Origin: Jiella pacifica
Lineage (GTDB): Bacteria; Pseudomonadota; Alphaproteobacteria; Rhizobiales; Rhizobiaceae
DNA: 64,000 nucleotides
Assembly (NCBI RefSeq): GCF_010500815.1
Contig: NZ_JAAAMG010000013.1
Coordinates: 1-64,000 of the forward strand
Reading direction: 5' to 3'
This document shows positions 53,838 through 61,184 of the stretch, one piece after another. Under the pieces are notes generated by a model. That model worked only from the letters and a program-made list of their open reading frames with translations. It was not told where the DNA came from and ran no database searches. The stretch's first letter is position 1, and every line of letters starts with the position of its first letter. The translations under genes and the position numbers were made by a program.

Positions 53838-54302
53838 TCACCCCTCGGTTTCCTTCACGGTCCTCGTGACGACGTAGGTAAAATAGCGGGCGATGCCGAT
53901 CTCGCGCTCCAGCCAGCCGTCGATCAGCCGCTGATAGGCGTCGATGTCGCTTGTCGCGACTTTGAGGACGTAGTCGACGCCGCCGCCGACGGACCAGCAG
54001 GCGGTGACCTCTGGCGTCTCCCGAACCACCTTCTCGAACCGGTCGAAATCGGCCTGGCGATGCTGGCCGAGGGTGATTTCGACGAGCACCGTCGCCCGCG
54101 GCGCGACCAGGCGCCATTCGATCCGGGCATGATAGCCGGCGACGATGCCGGCCTCCTCCAGACGCTTCAGCCGGTTCCAGCAGGGGGTCGGGGAGAGCCC
54201 GACCTTCTCGGCCAGCTTCAGCTTGGTGATCCGCCCCTCGCGCTGGATGGCGCCGAGGATCTTCAGGTCGATCGGATCGAGCTTGATGGGCGGCATTGGC
54301 AT
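53838..54302 (-). CDS. AsnC/Lrp-family regulator of ectoine catabolism (DoeX-like)
   Basis: A 154-residue regulator. The helix-turn-helix spans LDPIDLKILGAIQREGRITKLKLAEKVGLSPTPCWNRLKRLEEAGIV. The RAM domain ends in VTACWSVGGGVDYVLKVATSDIDAYQRLIDGWL. GAGGAA precedes the ATG at 54302; Met three codons on is possible. AsnC-type genes are a recurring part of ectoine clusters. It is divergent from enuR over only 66 bases, so the two promoters overlap. A much longer in-frame extension through enuR is not credible. Confidence 0.9.
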   Translation of the reverse strand: MPMPPIKLDPIDLKILGAIQREGRITKLKLAEKVGLSPTPCWNRLKRLEEAGIVAGYHARIEWRLVAPRATVLVEITLGQHRQADFDRFEKVVRETPEVTACWSVGGGVDYVLKVATSDIDAYQRLIDGWLEREIGIARYFTYVVTRTVKETEG

Positions 54303-54341
54303 GGCATTCCTCGATAGGCGTCGCATCACCATATTGCCCAA

Positions 54342-54354
54342 TGACATGATTTGC
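54342..54354 (+). promoter_or_regulatory. Putative EnuR box, copy 1
   Basis: TGACATGATTTGC is identical to the 13-mer at 55833-55845. It ends 14 bases before the enuR ATG, in the 66-base asnC-enuR gap, a position suited to autorepression. Confidence 0.6.
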
Positions 54355-54368
54355 GAAAGAGTGCTTTC

Positions 54369-55751
54369 ATGACAATGCCTTTCCTCGATCCCGCGACGCT
54401 GCACCGGCCGGTCTATCAGTCGCTCGCCGATCAGATCGCCCGTGCCATTGCCGACGGTCATTTGGCGAACGGCATCAAGCTGCCGCCCCACCGCATCCTC
54501 GCCCACGATCTGGGGATCTCGGTCCAGACGGTGAGCCGCGCCTATGAGGAGCTGATTCGCCGCGGGCTGGTCTCCGGCGAGACCGGCCGCGGCAGCTTCG
54601 TCAGGCGCCACGAGCCGGCGGGCGAGGTGCCCTATCTTCAGGAGAGACCGGGCGAGGTGGTCGATCTGTCGATCCTCAAGCCGGTCTGCGAGACGATGCA
54701 TCTCGACAGGATGAAGGCGGTGCTCGCCGAGATGGCGGCGGATCTGCCCGCCAGTGCGGCTCTGTCGTTCCGTCCGAACGTCATCTTTCCAGGCCACCGG
54801 ATTGTCGCCGCCGAGTGGCTGCGCCACTGCGGCTTGAGCGTCTCGCCCGGCAACGTCGTCCTTACCAACGGGGCGACGGCAGGCATGACCGTCGCAATGA
54901 TGAGCGCCGCCTCGACCGGCACGGTGATCGCCACGGAGGCCGTCGGCCACCACACGCTGGTGCCGCTGGCGAGCTATCTCGGGCTGAAGATGGCCGGCGT
55001 GGCGATCGACGGGGAGGGGATGGTTCCCCAGGCGCTGGCGGCGCTCTGCCGGCAGGAGGACGTGCGCGCGGTTTTCCTGCAACCCTCGCCGATCAATCCC
55101 TCCGCAACGATGATGGGTCTCGAACGGCGCGAGGCGCTGATCGACGTTGCCCGCTCCAACGGCCTGACGATCATCGAGAACGATCCGCTCGGCCCTTTGA
55201 TCGAAGACCGTCCGCCGCCGGTCGCGGCGCTGGCGCCGGAGCGTACGCTCTACGTCACGAGCTTTACCAAGACCGTGCTGCCCGGCCTTCGCACCGGCTA
55301 TCTCGTCGCCCCCGATCGGCTGATGCCGGCCGTCGCGAACCGCCATCTGGTCAGCCACTGGATCGCCACGCCGCTGCTCGCCGAGATCGCTTCGCGCTGG
55401 GTCCGCGACGGCACGGCCATGGAACTGGTGCGCTGGCAGAGGGCGACGCTGAAGAAGCGTCAGGCGATCGTCAGCAGCATGCTGGAGGGCATTCCTCATG
55501 CCGCCCATCCGCAAGGGCTGCATGTCTGGCTGCCGCTTGCCAGCCGGGCGGAGGAGGAGGTCTTCGTCGCCCAGGCGCGGCTGCGCGGCGTCGCACTGGC
55601 GCCGGGGCGCAGCTTCCAGATCGGCCGGGACGAGCACCCGGCGGTGCGCATCGCCGTCGGCGCGTCGAACGAGAGCGAGCTCAGGGCCGGTCTCAGGATC
55701 GTCGCCAGCCTCTTCCACGCAGCGCCGGAGCCGCTGCTGCTCGCGATCTAG
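54369..55751 (+). CDS. enuR: MocR-type GntR regulator of ectoine use (EnuR)
   Basis: A 460-residue regulator. An N-terminal GntR winged helix (VYQSLADQIARAIADGHLANGIKLPPHRILAHDLGISVQTVSRAYEELIRRGLV) is joined to an aminotransferase-like domain. The PLP lysine is K301 in VTSFTKTVLPGLRTGYLVAP. In Ruegeria, EnuR carries PLP at the equivalent lysine and is released from DNA by N-alpha-acetyl-diaminobutyrate made from ectoine. Linkage to ehu/eut makes the call firm. ATG at 54369 is chosen over an upstream TTG. Confidence 0.93.
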   Translation: MTMPFLDPATLHRPVYQSLADQIARAIADGHLANGIKLPPHRILAHDLGISVQTVSRAYEELIRRGLVSGETGRGSFVRRHEPAGEVPYLQERPGEVVDLSILKPVCETMHLDRMKAVLAEMAADLPASAALSFRPNVIFPGHRIVAAEWLRHCGLSVSPGNVVLTNGATAGMTVAMMSAASTGTVIATEAVGHHTLVPLASYLGLKMAGVAIDGEGMVPQALAALCRQEDVRAVFLQPSPINPSATMMGLERREALIDVARSNGLTIIENDPLGPLIEDRPPPVAALAPERTLYVTSFTKTVLPGLRTGYLVAPDRLMPAVANRHLVSHWIATPLLAEIASRWVRDGTAMELVRWQRATLKKRQAIVSSMLEGIPHAAHPQGLHVWLPLASRAEEEVFVAQARLRGVALAPGRSFQIGRDEHPAVRIAVGASNESELRAGLRIVASLFHAAPEPLLLAI

Positions 55752-55832
55752 GCATTATGCCGCCGAAGGAGCGGCGCGCTGCCGGATTGCATGGCAGGAG
55801 TCGGATTATTGTACTGATTTAATTTTCCTGAT

Positions 55833-55845
55833 TGACATGATTTGC
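55833..55845 (+). promoter_or_regulatory. Putative EnuR box, copy 2, ahead of ehuA
   Basis: TGACATGATTTGC repeats the sequence at 54342-54354 exactly, 48 bases before the ehuA GTG. With the preceding T it also gives a TTGACA hexamer, so it could be part of a -35 element. Confidence 0.6.
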
Positions 55846-55893
55846 TTCTGGGCCACATCCTAAGTCTTCGAAACCCGAAGACAGAGGACGTGC

Positions 55894-56670
55894 GTGGTCG
55901 AACCCGTCATCAAGCTCGAATCCGTCACCAAGCGCTTCGGCTCCCTGACCGTGCTGGACGAATTGTCCTTCGAGGTGAAGCCGGGGGAGAAGCTGGCACT
56001 GATCGGGCCGTCGGGATCGGGCAAGACCACCATCCTGCGCATGCTGATGACGCTGGAGCACCCGTCGGAGGGGCGCATCACCGTCGACGGCGACTATCTC
56101 TTCCACATGAAGAACGGCAACGGCCTCGTGCCGGCGAGCGAGAAGCATCTCCACGAGATGCGCCGCAAGATCGGCATGGTCTTCCAGCACTTCAACCTGT
56201 TTCCCCACAAGTCGGTGCTGCAGAACATCACTCTGGCGCCGATCCTCACGCAGAACGTGTCGAAGGTCGATGCCGAGAAGCGCGGGATGGAACTCCTCGA
56301 CATGGTGGGTCTCGCCGACAAGGCGGATGCCATGCCGTCGCAGCTGTCCGGTGGGCAGAAGCAGCGCGTCGCGATCGCCAGGGCCTGCGCGCTTCGCCCC
56401 AAGATCATGCTGTTCGACGAAGTGACCTCGGCGCTCGATCCGGAACTGGTCGAGGAAGTGCTGAACGTCATGCGGCGCCTTGCGGCCGAAACCGACATGA
56501 CGATGCTGCTGGTCACCCATGAGATGAACTTCGCCAAGGATTTCGCCGACCGGGTGCTGTTCTTCGATAGTGGCCACATCATCGAGGACGGCCCGCCGGC
56601 AGAGATCTTCACCAATCCCAGCCACGAGCGCACCCAGAGTTTCCTGCGCAAGGTGCTGGCCGCGCATTAG
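55894..56670 (+). CDS. ehuA: Ectoine/hydroxyectoine ABC importer ATPase (EhuA)
   Basis: A 258-residue polar-amino-acid-class ATPase: Walker A GPSGSGKTT, Q-loop VFQHFNLFPHKSVLQNI, signature LSGGQKQRVAIARAC and Walker B IMLFDEVTSALDPEL. The insert YLFHMKNGNGLVPASEKHLHEMRRK and the end HERTQSFLRKVLAAH are typical of EhuA. Translation starts with GTG at 55894, after GAGGAC. It is the first gene of the importer and follows an EnuR-box-like element. Confidence 0.93.
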   Translation: MVEPVIKLESVTKRFGSLTVLDELSFEVKPGEKLALIGPSGSGKTTILRMLMTLEHPSEGRITVDGDYLFHMKNGNGLVPASEKHLHEMRRKIGMVFQHFNLFPHKSVLQNITLAPILTQNVSKVDAEKRGMELLDMVGLADKADAMPSQLSGGQKQRVAIARACALRPKIMLFDEVTSALDPELVEEVLNVMRRLAAETDMTMLLVTHEMNFAKDFADRVLFFDSGHIIEDGPPAEIFTNPSHERTQSFLRKVLAAH

Positions 56671-56742
56671 CGGCACGGCCGGCGGCTTGCCGGTCTCGCC
56701 GCGACGACCATGACACCCCAATCCCAACCCAACGGAGTTGCC

Positions 56743-57600
56743 ATGAACCGCCTGATTTCCCTGTCCCGCCGCGCCGTCCTCGGCGTCGCAGTCGCCGGCC
56801 TTGCCGCCGCCAGCGCCGCGCCCGCCATGGCCCAGGATGCGCTCGAGCAGCTGAAGGAGAAGGGCTCGGTGCGCGTCGCCATCGGTAACGAGCCGCCCTA
56901 TACCGAGCTGAAGTCCGACGGGACCGTGTCTGGCGCCGCACCGGACGTCGCCCGGGCGGTGTTCAAGAAACTCGGCATCGACAATCTGGAGCCGGTCGTC
57001 TCCGAATACGGCGCGATGATCCCGGGTCTGCAGGCAGGCCGCTTCGACGCCGTCACCGCCGGGCTGTTCATGAAGCCGCAGCGCTGCAATGCCGTGGCCT
57101 ATTCCGAGCCGGTGCTCTGCGACGCCGAGGCCTTCCTGGTGAAGAAGGGCAATCCGAAGGGGCTCACCACCTTCAAGTCGATCGCCGACAGCTCCGACGC
57201 CACCATCGGCGCGCCGGGCGGCGGCACCGAGGAGCGGCTGGCACTCGAAGCCGGCGTGCCGCGCAGCCGCGTCATCGTCGTCCCCGATCCGCAGAGCGGC
57301 CTGACCATGCTGGAGCAGGGCCGCATCGACGTCTATTCGCTGCCCGTCCTGTCGATCAACTCGCTGGCCAAAAAAGGCGGCGACGGTCTCGAGGTCATCG
57401 CTCCGGTCGAGGATTCGCCCATCGCCTGCGACGGTGCGGCCTTTGCCAAGGACCAGACGGCGCTGCGCGACGCCTTCGACAAGGGCCTCGCCGAGCTGAA
57501 GGAATCCGGCGAGTTCGCCGCCCTCGTCGAGCCCTACGGCTTCTCGGCCGCCGCGGCGATGAAGACCTCGCGCGAGAAGCTGTGCGCCGCAGCGGAGTGA
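56743..57600 (+). CDS. ehuB: Ectoine/hydroxyectoine-binding protein (EhuB)
   Basis: A 285-residue periplasmic receptor of the amino-acid-binding (family 3) fold with signal peptide MNRLISLSRRAVLGVAVAGLAAASAAPAMAQ, including twin arginines. The mature N-terminus is DALEQLKEKGSVRVAIGNEPPYTELKSDGTVSGAAPDVARAVFKKLGI. EhuB proteins bind ectoine and hydroxyectoine through an aromatic pocket, but individual residues cannot be assigned without an alignment. CGGAG lies before the ATG. A 464-base repeat-filled gap follows. Confidence 0.92.
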   Translation: MNRLISLSRRAVLGVAVAGLAAASAAPAMAQDALEQLKEKGSVRVAIGNEPPYTELKSDGTVSGAAPDVARAVFKKLGIDNLEPVVSEYGAMIPGLQAGRFDAVTAGLFMKPQRCNAVAYSEPVLCDAEAFLVKKGNPKGLTTFKSIADSSDATIGAPGGGTEERLALEAGVPRSRVIVVPDPQSGLTMLEQGRIDVYSLPVLSINSLAKKGGDGLEVIAPVEDSPIACDGAAFAKDQTALRDAFDKGLAELKESGEFAALVEPYGFSAAAAMKTSREKLCAAAE

Positions 57601-57606
57601 GAGGCG

Positions 57607-57627
57607 GGGGCTCTTTGAAGGAGCCCC
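57607..57627 (+). terminator. Stem-loop after ehuB
   Basis: GGGGCTC (57607-57613) and GAGCCCC (57621-57627) form a 7-bp perfect stem with a 7-base loop, six bases past the ehuB stop. Only TT follows, so termination would be partial. Confidence 0.6.
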
Positions 57628-57670
57628 TTGCACGGAGCGCAGGAATCCGCTGCGCTCACGCTTTGCATTA

Positions 57671-57729
57671 GCCCCTCATCCTGAGGTGCGAGCGCAGCGA
57701 GCCTCGAAGGGCGAGGGGCGCTTGGCGCA
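57671..57729. repeat. Copy B of the dispersed repeat also at 4421-4465
   Basis: gcccctcatcctgag is identical to 4421-4435. After a variable middle, tcgaagggcgaggggcgct (57704-57722) differs from copy A at one base, and GGCGCA follows shortly in both. The ends CCCCTC and GAGGGG pair, so it can form a hairpin. Confidence 0.8.
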
Positions 57730-57844
57730 GGCAGACACGTGGCATGATCCCCGGGCCCGTCTCGGGGATCTCCCGAACCGGCCGTCGCGGGATCGATGAA
57801 GAGCGATCGGTCGGGCAATGAGCCCCTCCCATCGATGGCAGTAG

Positions 57845-57867
57845 ATCCTCGGGACAAGCCCGAGGAT
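57845..57867. repeat. REP-like palindrome
   Basis: ATCCTCGGG and CCCGAGGAT form a 9-bp perfect stem around ACAAG. This short palindrome is a common dispersed intergenic element in alphaproteobacterial genomes. Confidence 0.75.
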
Positions 57868-58064
57868 GACGCCGCGGATGGATGGGCGTCCCGCCGCTTC
57901 GTCGTTCGGCTCGTCCTGCGGTTGGCTCCGCTCACGCGGGGCTACATCAGGTCCGGGTCGCTTCGCTGCCACCTTCGCAGGTCCGGAGCCAAAGGTCCGG
58001 CGGACACCCGTCCCGCCGGCGCCATCGAACCAGACACACCAACCCTTCGAGGACCCGGACCTTC

Positions 58065-58724
58065 ATGGAGATGTGGCTCGGCTACATGCAGCTCATTCTT
58101 CACGGCGCCTGGATCACCATCCAGCTCACCGTCTATGGCTGCGCCTTCGCGCTGGCGGTCGCGCTCGTTGCGGGCCTCGGCCGGATATCGCCCTTCGCCC
58201 CGGTGCGGTGGATCTCCGTCGGCTACATCGAGTTCTTCCGCGGCACCTCGATCTTCGTCCAGCTGTTCTGGATCTACTACGTCCTGCCGCTGATGGGCTT
58301 CACCCTCAGCCCCATGCAGGCGGGTGTCCTCGCCCTCGGGCTCAACGTCGGAGCCTACGGCGCCGAGGTGGTGCGCAGCGCCGTCCAAGCCGTCGATGAG
58401 GGCCAGAAGGAGGCCGCCGTCGCCGTCAATCTCACCCGCTACCAGACGATGCGCCACGTCATCCTTCCCCAGGCGATCGTCATCATGCTGCCGACCTTCG
58501 GCAACAACGCCATCGAACTGCTCAAGGGAACCGCGATCGTCTCGTTGATCTCGCTCTCCGACATGACCTTCCAGGCCCAGGTGGTGCGCGCCCAGACCGG
58601 CAATACGGCGGTGCCCTTCATCACCATCCTCCTTCTCTACTTCGCCATCGCATCGGTGATCAGCTTTGCCGTGCGATCCCTCGAAAGGCGCCTGACGCGC
58701 GGCCTCGACGGCGTTCGGGCTTAA
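58065..58724 (+). CDS. ehuC: Ectoine/hydroxyectoine ABC importer permease 1 (EhuC)
   Basis: A 219-residue HisM-type permease. It opens MQLILHGAWITIQLTVYGCAFALAVALVAGLGRIS, and has YIEFFRGTSIFVQLFWIYYVLPLMG and the coupling loop EGQKEAAVAVNLTRYQTMRHVILPQAIVIMLPTFGN. The length is normal for EhuC. The start at 58065 is by homology; Met two codons later is equally possible, and ribosome signals are weak. A 61-codon in-frame extension through the repeat region is rejected. Confidence 0.9.
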   Translation: MEMWLGYMQLILHGAWITIQLTVYGCAFALAVALVAGLGRISPFAPVRWISVGYIEFFRGTSIFVQLFWIYYVLPLMGFTLSPMQAGVLALGLNVGAYGAEVVRSAVQAVDEGQKEAAVAVNLTRYQTMRHVILPQAIVIMLPTFGNNAIELLKGTAIVSLISLSDMTFQAQVVRAQTGNTAVPFITILLLYFAIASVISFAVRSLERRLTRGLDGVRA

Positions 58725-58739
58725 GGGAGGGAACTGCTC

Positions 58740-59417
58740 ATGGACTGGGACTGGCAATTCGTCTGGCAGATCCTGCCGACCCTCGCCGAGGGCGCCAAGA
58801 TCACCATCATCGCAACGCTGCTCGGCTACGTCCTCGCCGTCGTGCTCGGCCTCGTCCTGGCGGTCATGCGCCGTTCGCACAACGGCTTCGTCTCGAAACC
58901 GACCGCCGGCGTCGTCGAATTCGTGCGCGGTACGCCGCTGCTCGTGCAGCTGTACTTCCTGTTCTACATCCTACCCGAGGCGGGCATCACGCTCGGGCCG
59001 CTGGTCGCCGGCGTCATCGGCCTCGGCCTGCACTATGCGACCTACACCTCCGAGGTCTACCGCGCCGGCATCGACAACGTCCCGCGTGGCCAGTGGGAGG
59101 CGGCGAAGGCCTGCAATCTCACCGCCCGCCAGACCTGGCGCCACATCGTCCTGCCCCAGGCGATCATGCCGGTGATCCCGGCGCTGGCGAACTATCTGAT
59201 CGCAATGTTCAAGGAGACGCCGCTGCTCTCGGCGATCACCGTCCTCGAACTGATGAACCAGGCCCGCTCGATCGCCAACTACAACTATCGCTATGTCGAG
59301 CCGATCACCCTCGTCGGCGTGTTCTTCCTGGTGATCAGCCTGATCTCGGTGATTGGGGTGAAGTATCTGGAGCGCCGTTTCGGCAGCTACGGCAATCGCG
59401 GCAGGGCGGCGACATGA
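58740..59417 (+). CDS. ehuD: Ectoine/hydroxyectoine ABC importer permease 2 (EhuD)
   Basis: A 225-residue permease of the same class. The first helix region is ILPTLAEGAKITIIATLLGYVLAVVLGLVLAVMRRS. VVEFVRGTPLLVQLYFLFYILPEAG and coupling loop RGQWEAAKACNLTARQTWRHIVLPQAIMPVIPAL follow. GGAGGG precedes the ATG. Its stop overlaps the eutA start (ATGA at 59414-59417), so uptake and breakdown genes are translationally coupled. Confidence 0.93.
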   Translation: MDWDWQFVWQILPTLAEGAKITIIATLLGYVLAVVLGLVLAVMRRSHNGFVSKPTAGVVEFVRGTPLLVQLYFLFYILPEAGITLGPLVAGVIGLGLHYATYTSEVYRAGIDNVPRGQWEAAKACNLTARQTWRHIVLPQAIMPVIPALANYLIAMFKETPLLSAITVLELMNQARSIANYNYRYVEPITLVGVFFLVISLISVIGVKYLERRFGSYGNRGRAAT

Positions 59418-60190
59418 CGGCGATGCGGGAGCTTTCGCCTTCGGCCGTCAGCCTGGACGAGCGGCCGATTGCGCGGCGGGTCGGGCTGATCCTGCTGTCG
59501 ACCGACCACACGACGGAACTGGACTATGCCCGCCTCGTGTCGTCGGACGAGATCGGCGTCTATGCAAGCCGTGTCGAGTACGCCAATCCGACGACACCGG
59601 AAAACCTCCTCGCCATGCGCCCCCGCCTCGCCGAGGCGGCGGCCGCGATCCTGCCGGGCTCGGATCTCGACGCGGTCTGCTTTTCCTGCTCCTCGGCCTC
59701 CGCGGTGATCGGCGACGTCGCCGTGACCGAGGCGGTCCAGGCCGGTAAGCCCGGCATTCCCGTGGTGACGCCGGCGCTCGCCGCGGCCAACGCGTTGACC
59801 GCCCTCGGCACGCGCAGGATCGCGGTGCTGACGCCCTATCTCGCCGAAACCACCCGGCCGCTGGTGGAGTACATGGAGAAGAAGGGCTTCGAGCTGTCGG
59901 CCGTCAGCTGCCTCGGCTTCGACGACGACCGGGTGATGGCGCGGATCTCGCGTACTGCGCTGATCGAGGTCGCCGCAGCCGCGATGACCGACGAGGCAGA
60001 GGCGCTGTTCATCTCCTGCACGGCGCTCCGTGCGGTTTCGGTCGTCGCAGACATCGAAGCGCGGATCGGCCGGCCGGTGGTCACCTCCAACCAGGCGACG
60101 ATCTGGGAGTGCCTGCAGCACTGCGACGCCGCGTTGAAGCTGGCGAATGCCGGGCGGCTGTTCGGTCACAAGTTGCCGAAGGCGGCGTGA
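59414..60190 (+). CDS. eutA: Ectoine-use protein EutA (Asp/Glu racemase-like)
   Basis: A 258-residue member of the maleate isomerase/Asp-Glu racemase superfamily. Two cysteine sites, AVCFSCSSASAVIGD and LFISCTALRAVSV, stand where the catalytic pair of that superfamily lies. Other landmarks are LTPYLAETTRPLVEYME and the C-terminal RPVVTSNQATIWECLQ. With EutB and EutC it is thought to convert hydroxyectoine to ectoine; its exact reaction is not established. The start overlaps ehuD. Confidence 0.9.
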   Translation: MTAMRELSPSAVSLDERPIARRVGLILLSTDHTTELDYARLVSSDEIGVYASRVEYANPTTPENLLAMRPRLAEAAAAILPGSDLDAVCFSCSSASAVIGDVAVTEAVQAGKPGIPVVTPALAAANALTALGTRRIAVLTPYLAETTRPLVEYMEKKGFELSAVSCLGFDDDRVMARISRTALIEVAAAAMTDEAEALFISCTALRAVSVVADIEARIGRPVVTSNQATIWECLQHCDAALKLANAGRLFGHKLPKAA

Positions 60191-60191
60191 G

Positions 60192-61184
60192 ATGACGGAT
60201 GCAGCGGTGACGATCACAGACATCGAGGCCGCGGCGCGGCGCATCGCCGGCCATGTCCGCCGCACGCCCATGGAGCGCTCTGCGGCGCTCTCGGATCTTT
60301 GCGGCGTGCCGGTCCATCTGAAGCTCGAACACTGGCAGGAGACCGGCGCCTTCAAGCTGCGCGGGGCGACGAATGCCGTCCTGTCCCTGACCGACGAGGA
60401 GCGGGCGAGGGGCGTCGTCGCCGCCTCTACCGGCAATCACGGGCGCGCGCTCGCCCATGCGGCAAAGACGGCCGGCGCGCGCTGCGTCGTCTGCCTGTCG
60501 AACCTCGTGCCGCAGAACAAGCGTGACGCCATCACCGCGCTCGGCGCCGAGCTTCGCGTCGTCGGCAAGAGCCAGGACGATGCGCAGATCGAGGTCGACC
60601 GGCTGGCGCGCGAGGACGGCATGGTGCCGCTGCCGCCCTTCGATCATCCGGACATCGTCGCCGGACAGGGAACGATCGGCCTCGAAATCGTCGAGGACAT
60701 TGCCGACGTCGAGACGGTGCTGGTGCCGCTGTCGGGGGGCGGTCTGATCGCCGGCATCGCGGCGGCCGTGAAAGCAAGATCGCCGAAGACCCGCATCGTC
60801 GGCATTTCCATGGCGCGCGGCGCGGCGATGCAGGCGAGCCTTGCCGCCGGCCATCCGGTCGAGGTCGAGGAACTTCCAACACTTGCCGACTCGCTCGGCG
60901 GCGGCATCGGCCTCGACAACCGCCTGACCTTTGCGATGGTGCGCGATCTCGTCGACGAGGTGGTGCTGCTCAGCGAGGCCGAGATCGCGGCCGGCATCCG
61001 CCACGCTTATTTCGCGGAGCGCGAAATCCTCGAAGGCGGTGCCGCCGTCGGCATCGCCGCGCTCCTTGCCGGCAAGATCGAGATGCGCGGCCCGACCGTC
61101 GCGGTCCTGTCCGGTCGCAACGTCGCTATGGATCAGCATGCCCGCATCGTCGCCGGCGCGAACGGGCTGGAGGAGGCCGCCTGA
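60192..61184 (+). CDS. eutB: EutB, threonine-dehydratase-like hydroxyectoine enzyme
   Basis: A 330-residue fold-type II PLP enzyme. The PLP lysine is K55 in ETGAFKLRGATNAV, and the phosphate-binding loop is SGGGLIAGIA. STGNHGRALAHAAK matches threonine dehydratase/serine racemase. It lacks a C-terminal ACT domain, in line with a catabolic role. In the proposed scheme EutB acts on the hydroxyl-bearing compound, EutC following. It starts one base after the eutA stop and shares TGATG with eutC. Confidence 0.92.
   Translation: MTDAAVTITDIEAAARRIAGHVRRTPMERSAALSDLCGVPVHLKLEHWQETGAFKLRGATNAVLSLTDEERARGVVAASTGNHGRALAHAAKTAGARCVVCLSNLVPQNKRDAITALGAELRVVGKSQDDAQIEVDRLAREDGMVPLPPFDHPDIVAGQGTIGLEIVEDIADVETVLVPLSGGGLIAGIAAAVKARSPKTRIVGISMARGAAMQASLAAGHPVEVEELPTLADSLGGGIGLDNRLTFAMVRDLVDEVVLLSEAEIAAGIRHAYFAEREILEGGAAVGIAALLAGKIEMRGPTVAVLSGRNVAMDQHARIVAGANGLEEAA

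Larger units (their letters stand above)
57601..58064. other. 464-base gap full of palindromes between ehuB and ehuC
   Basis: No supported gene. In order it holds a terminator-like hairpin (57607-57627), copy B of a dispersed repeat (57671-57729), GATCCCCG...CGGGGATC (57746-57753 with 57763-57770), and ATCCTCGGG...CCCGAGGAT (57845-57853 with 57859-57867). The last is the widespread alphaproteobacterial palindrome. All can fold in the mRNA between the receptor and permease genes. Confidence 0.8.

Noticed and set aside
54303-55718. Extension of the AsnC regulator frame through the enuR gene
   Set aside because: The extension is antisense to a fully recognisable EnuR and the AsnC start has its own ribosome site.
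55819-57633. Long minus-strand frame opposite ehuA and ehuB
   Set aside because: Same shadow effect; ehuA and ehuB show intact Walker motifs and a signal peptide.
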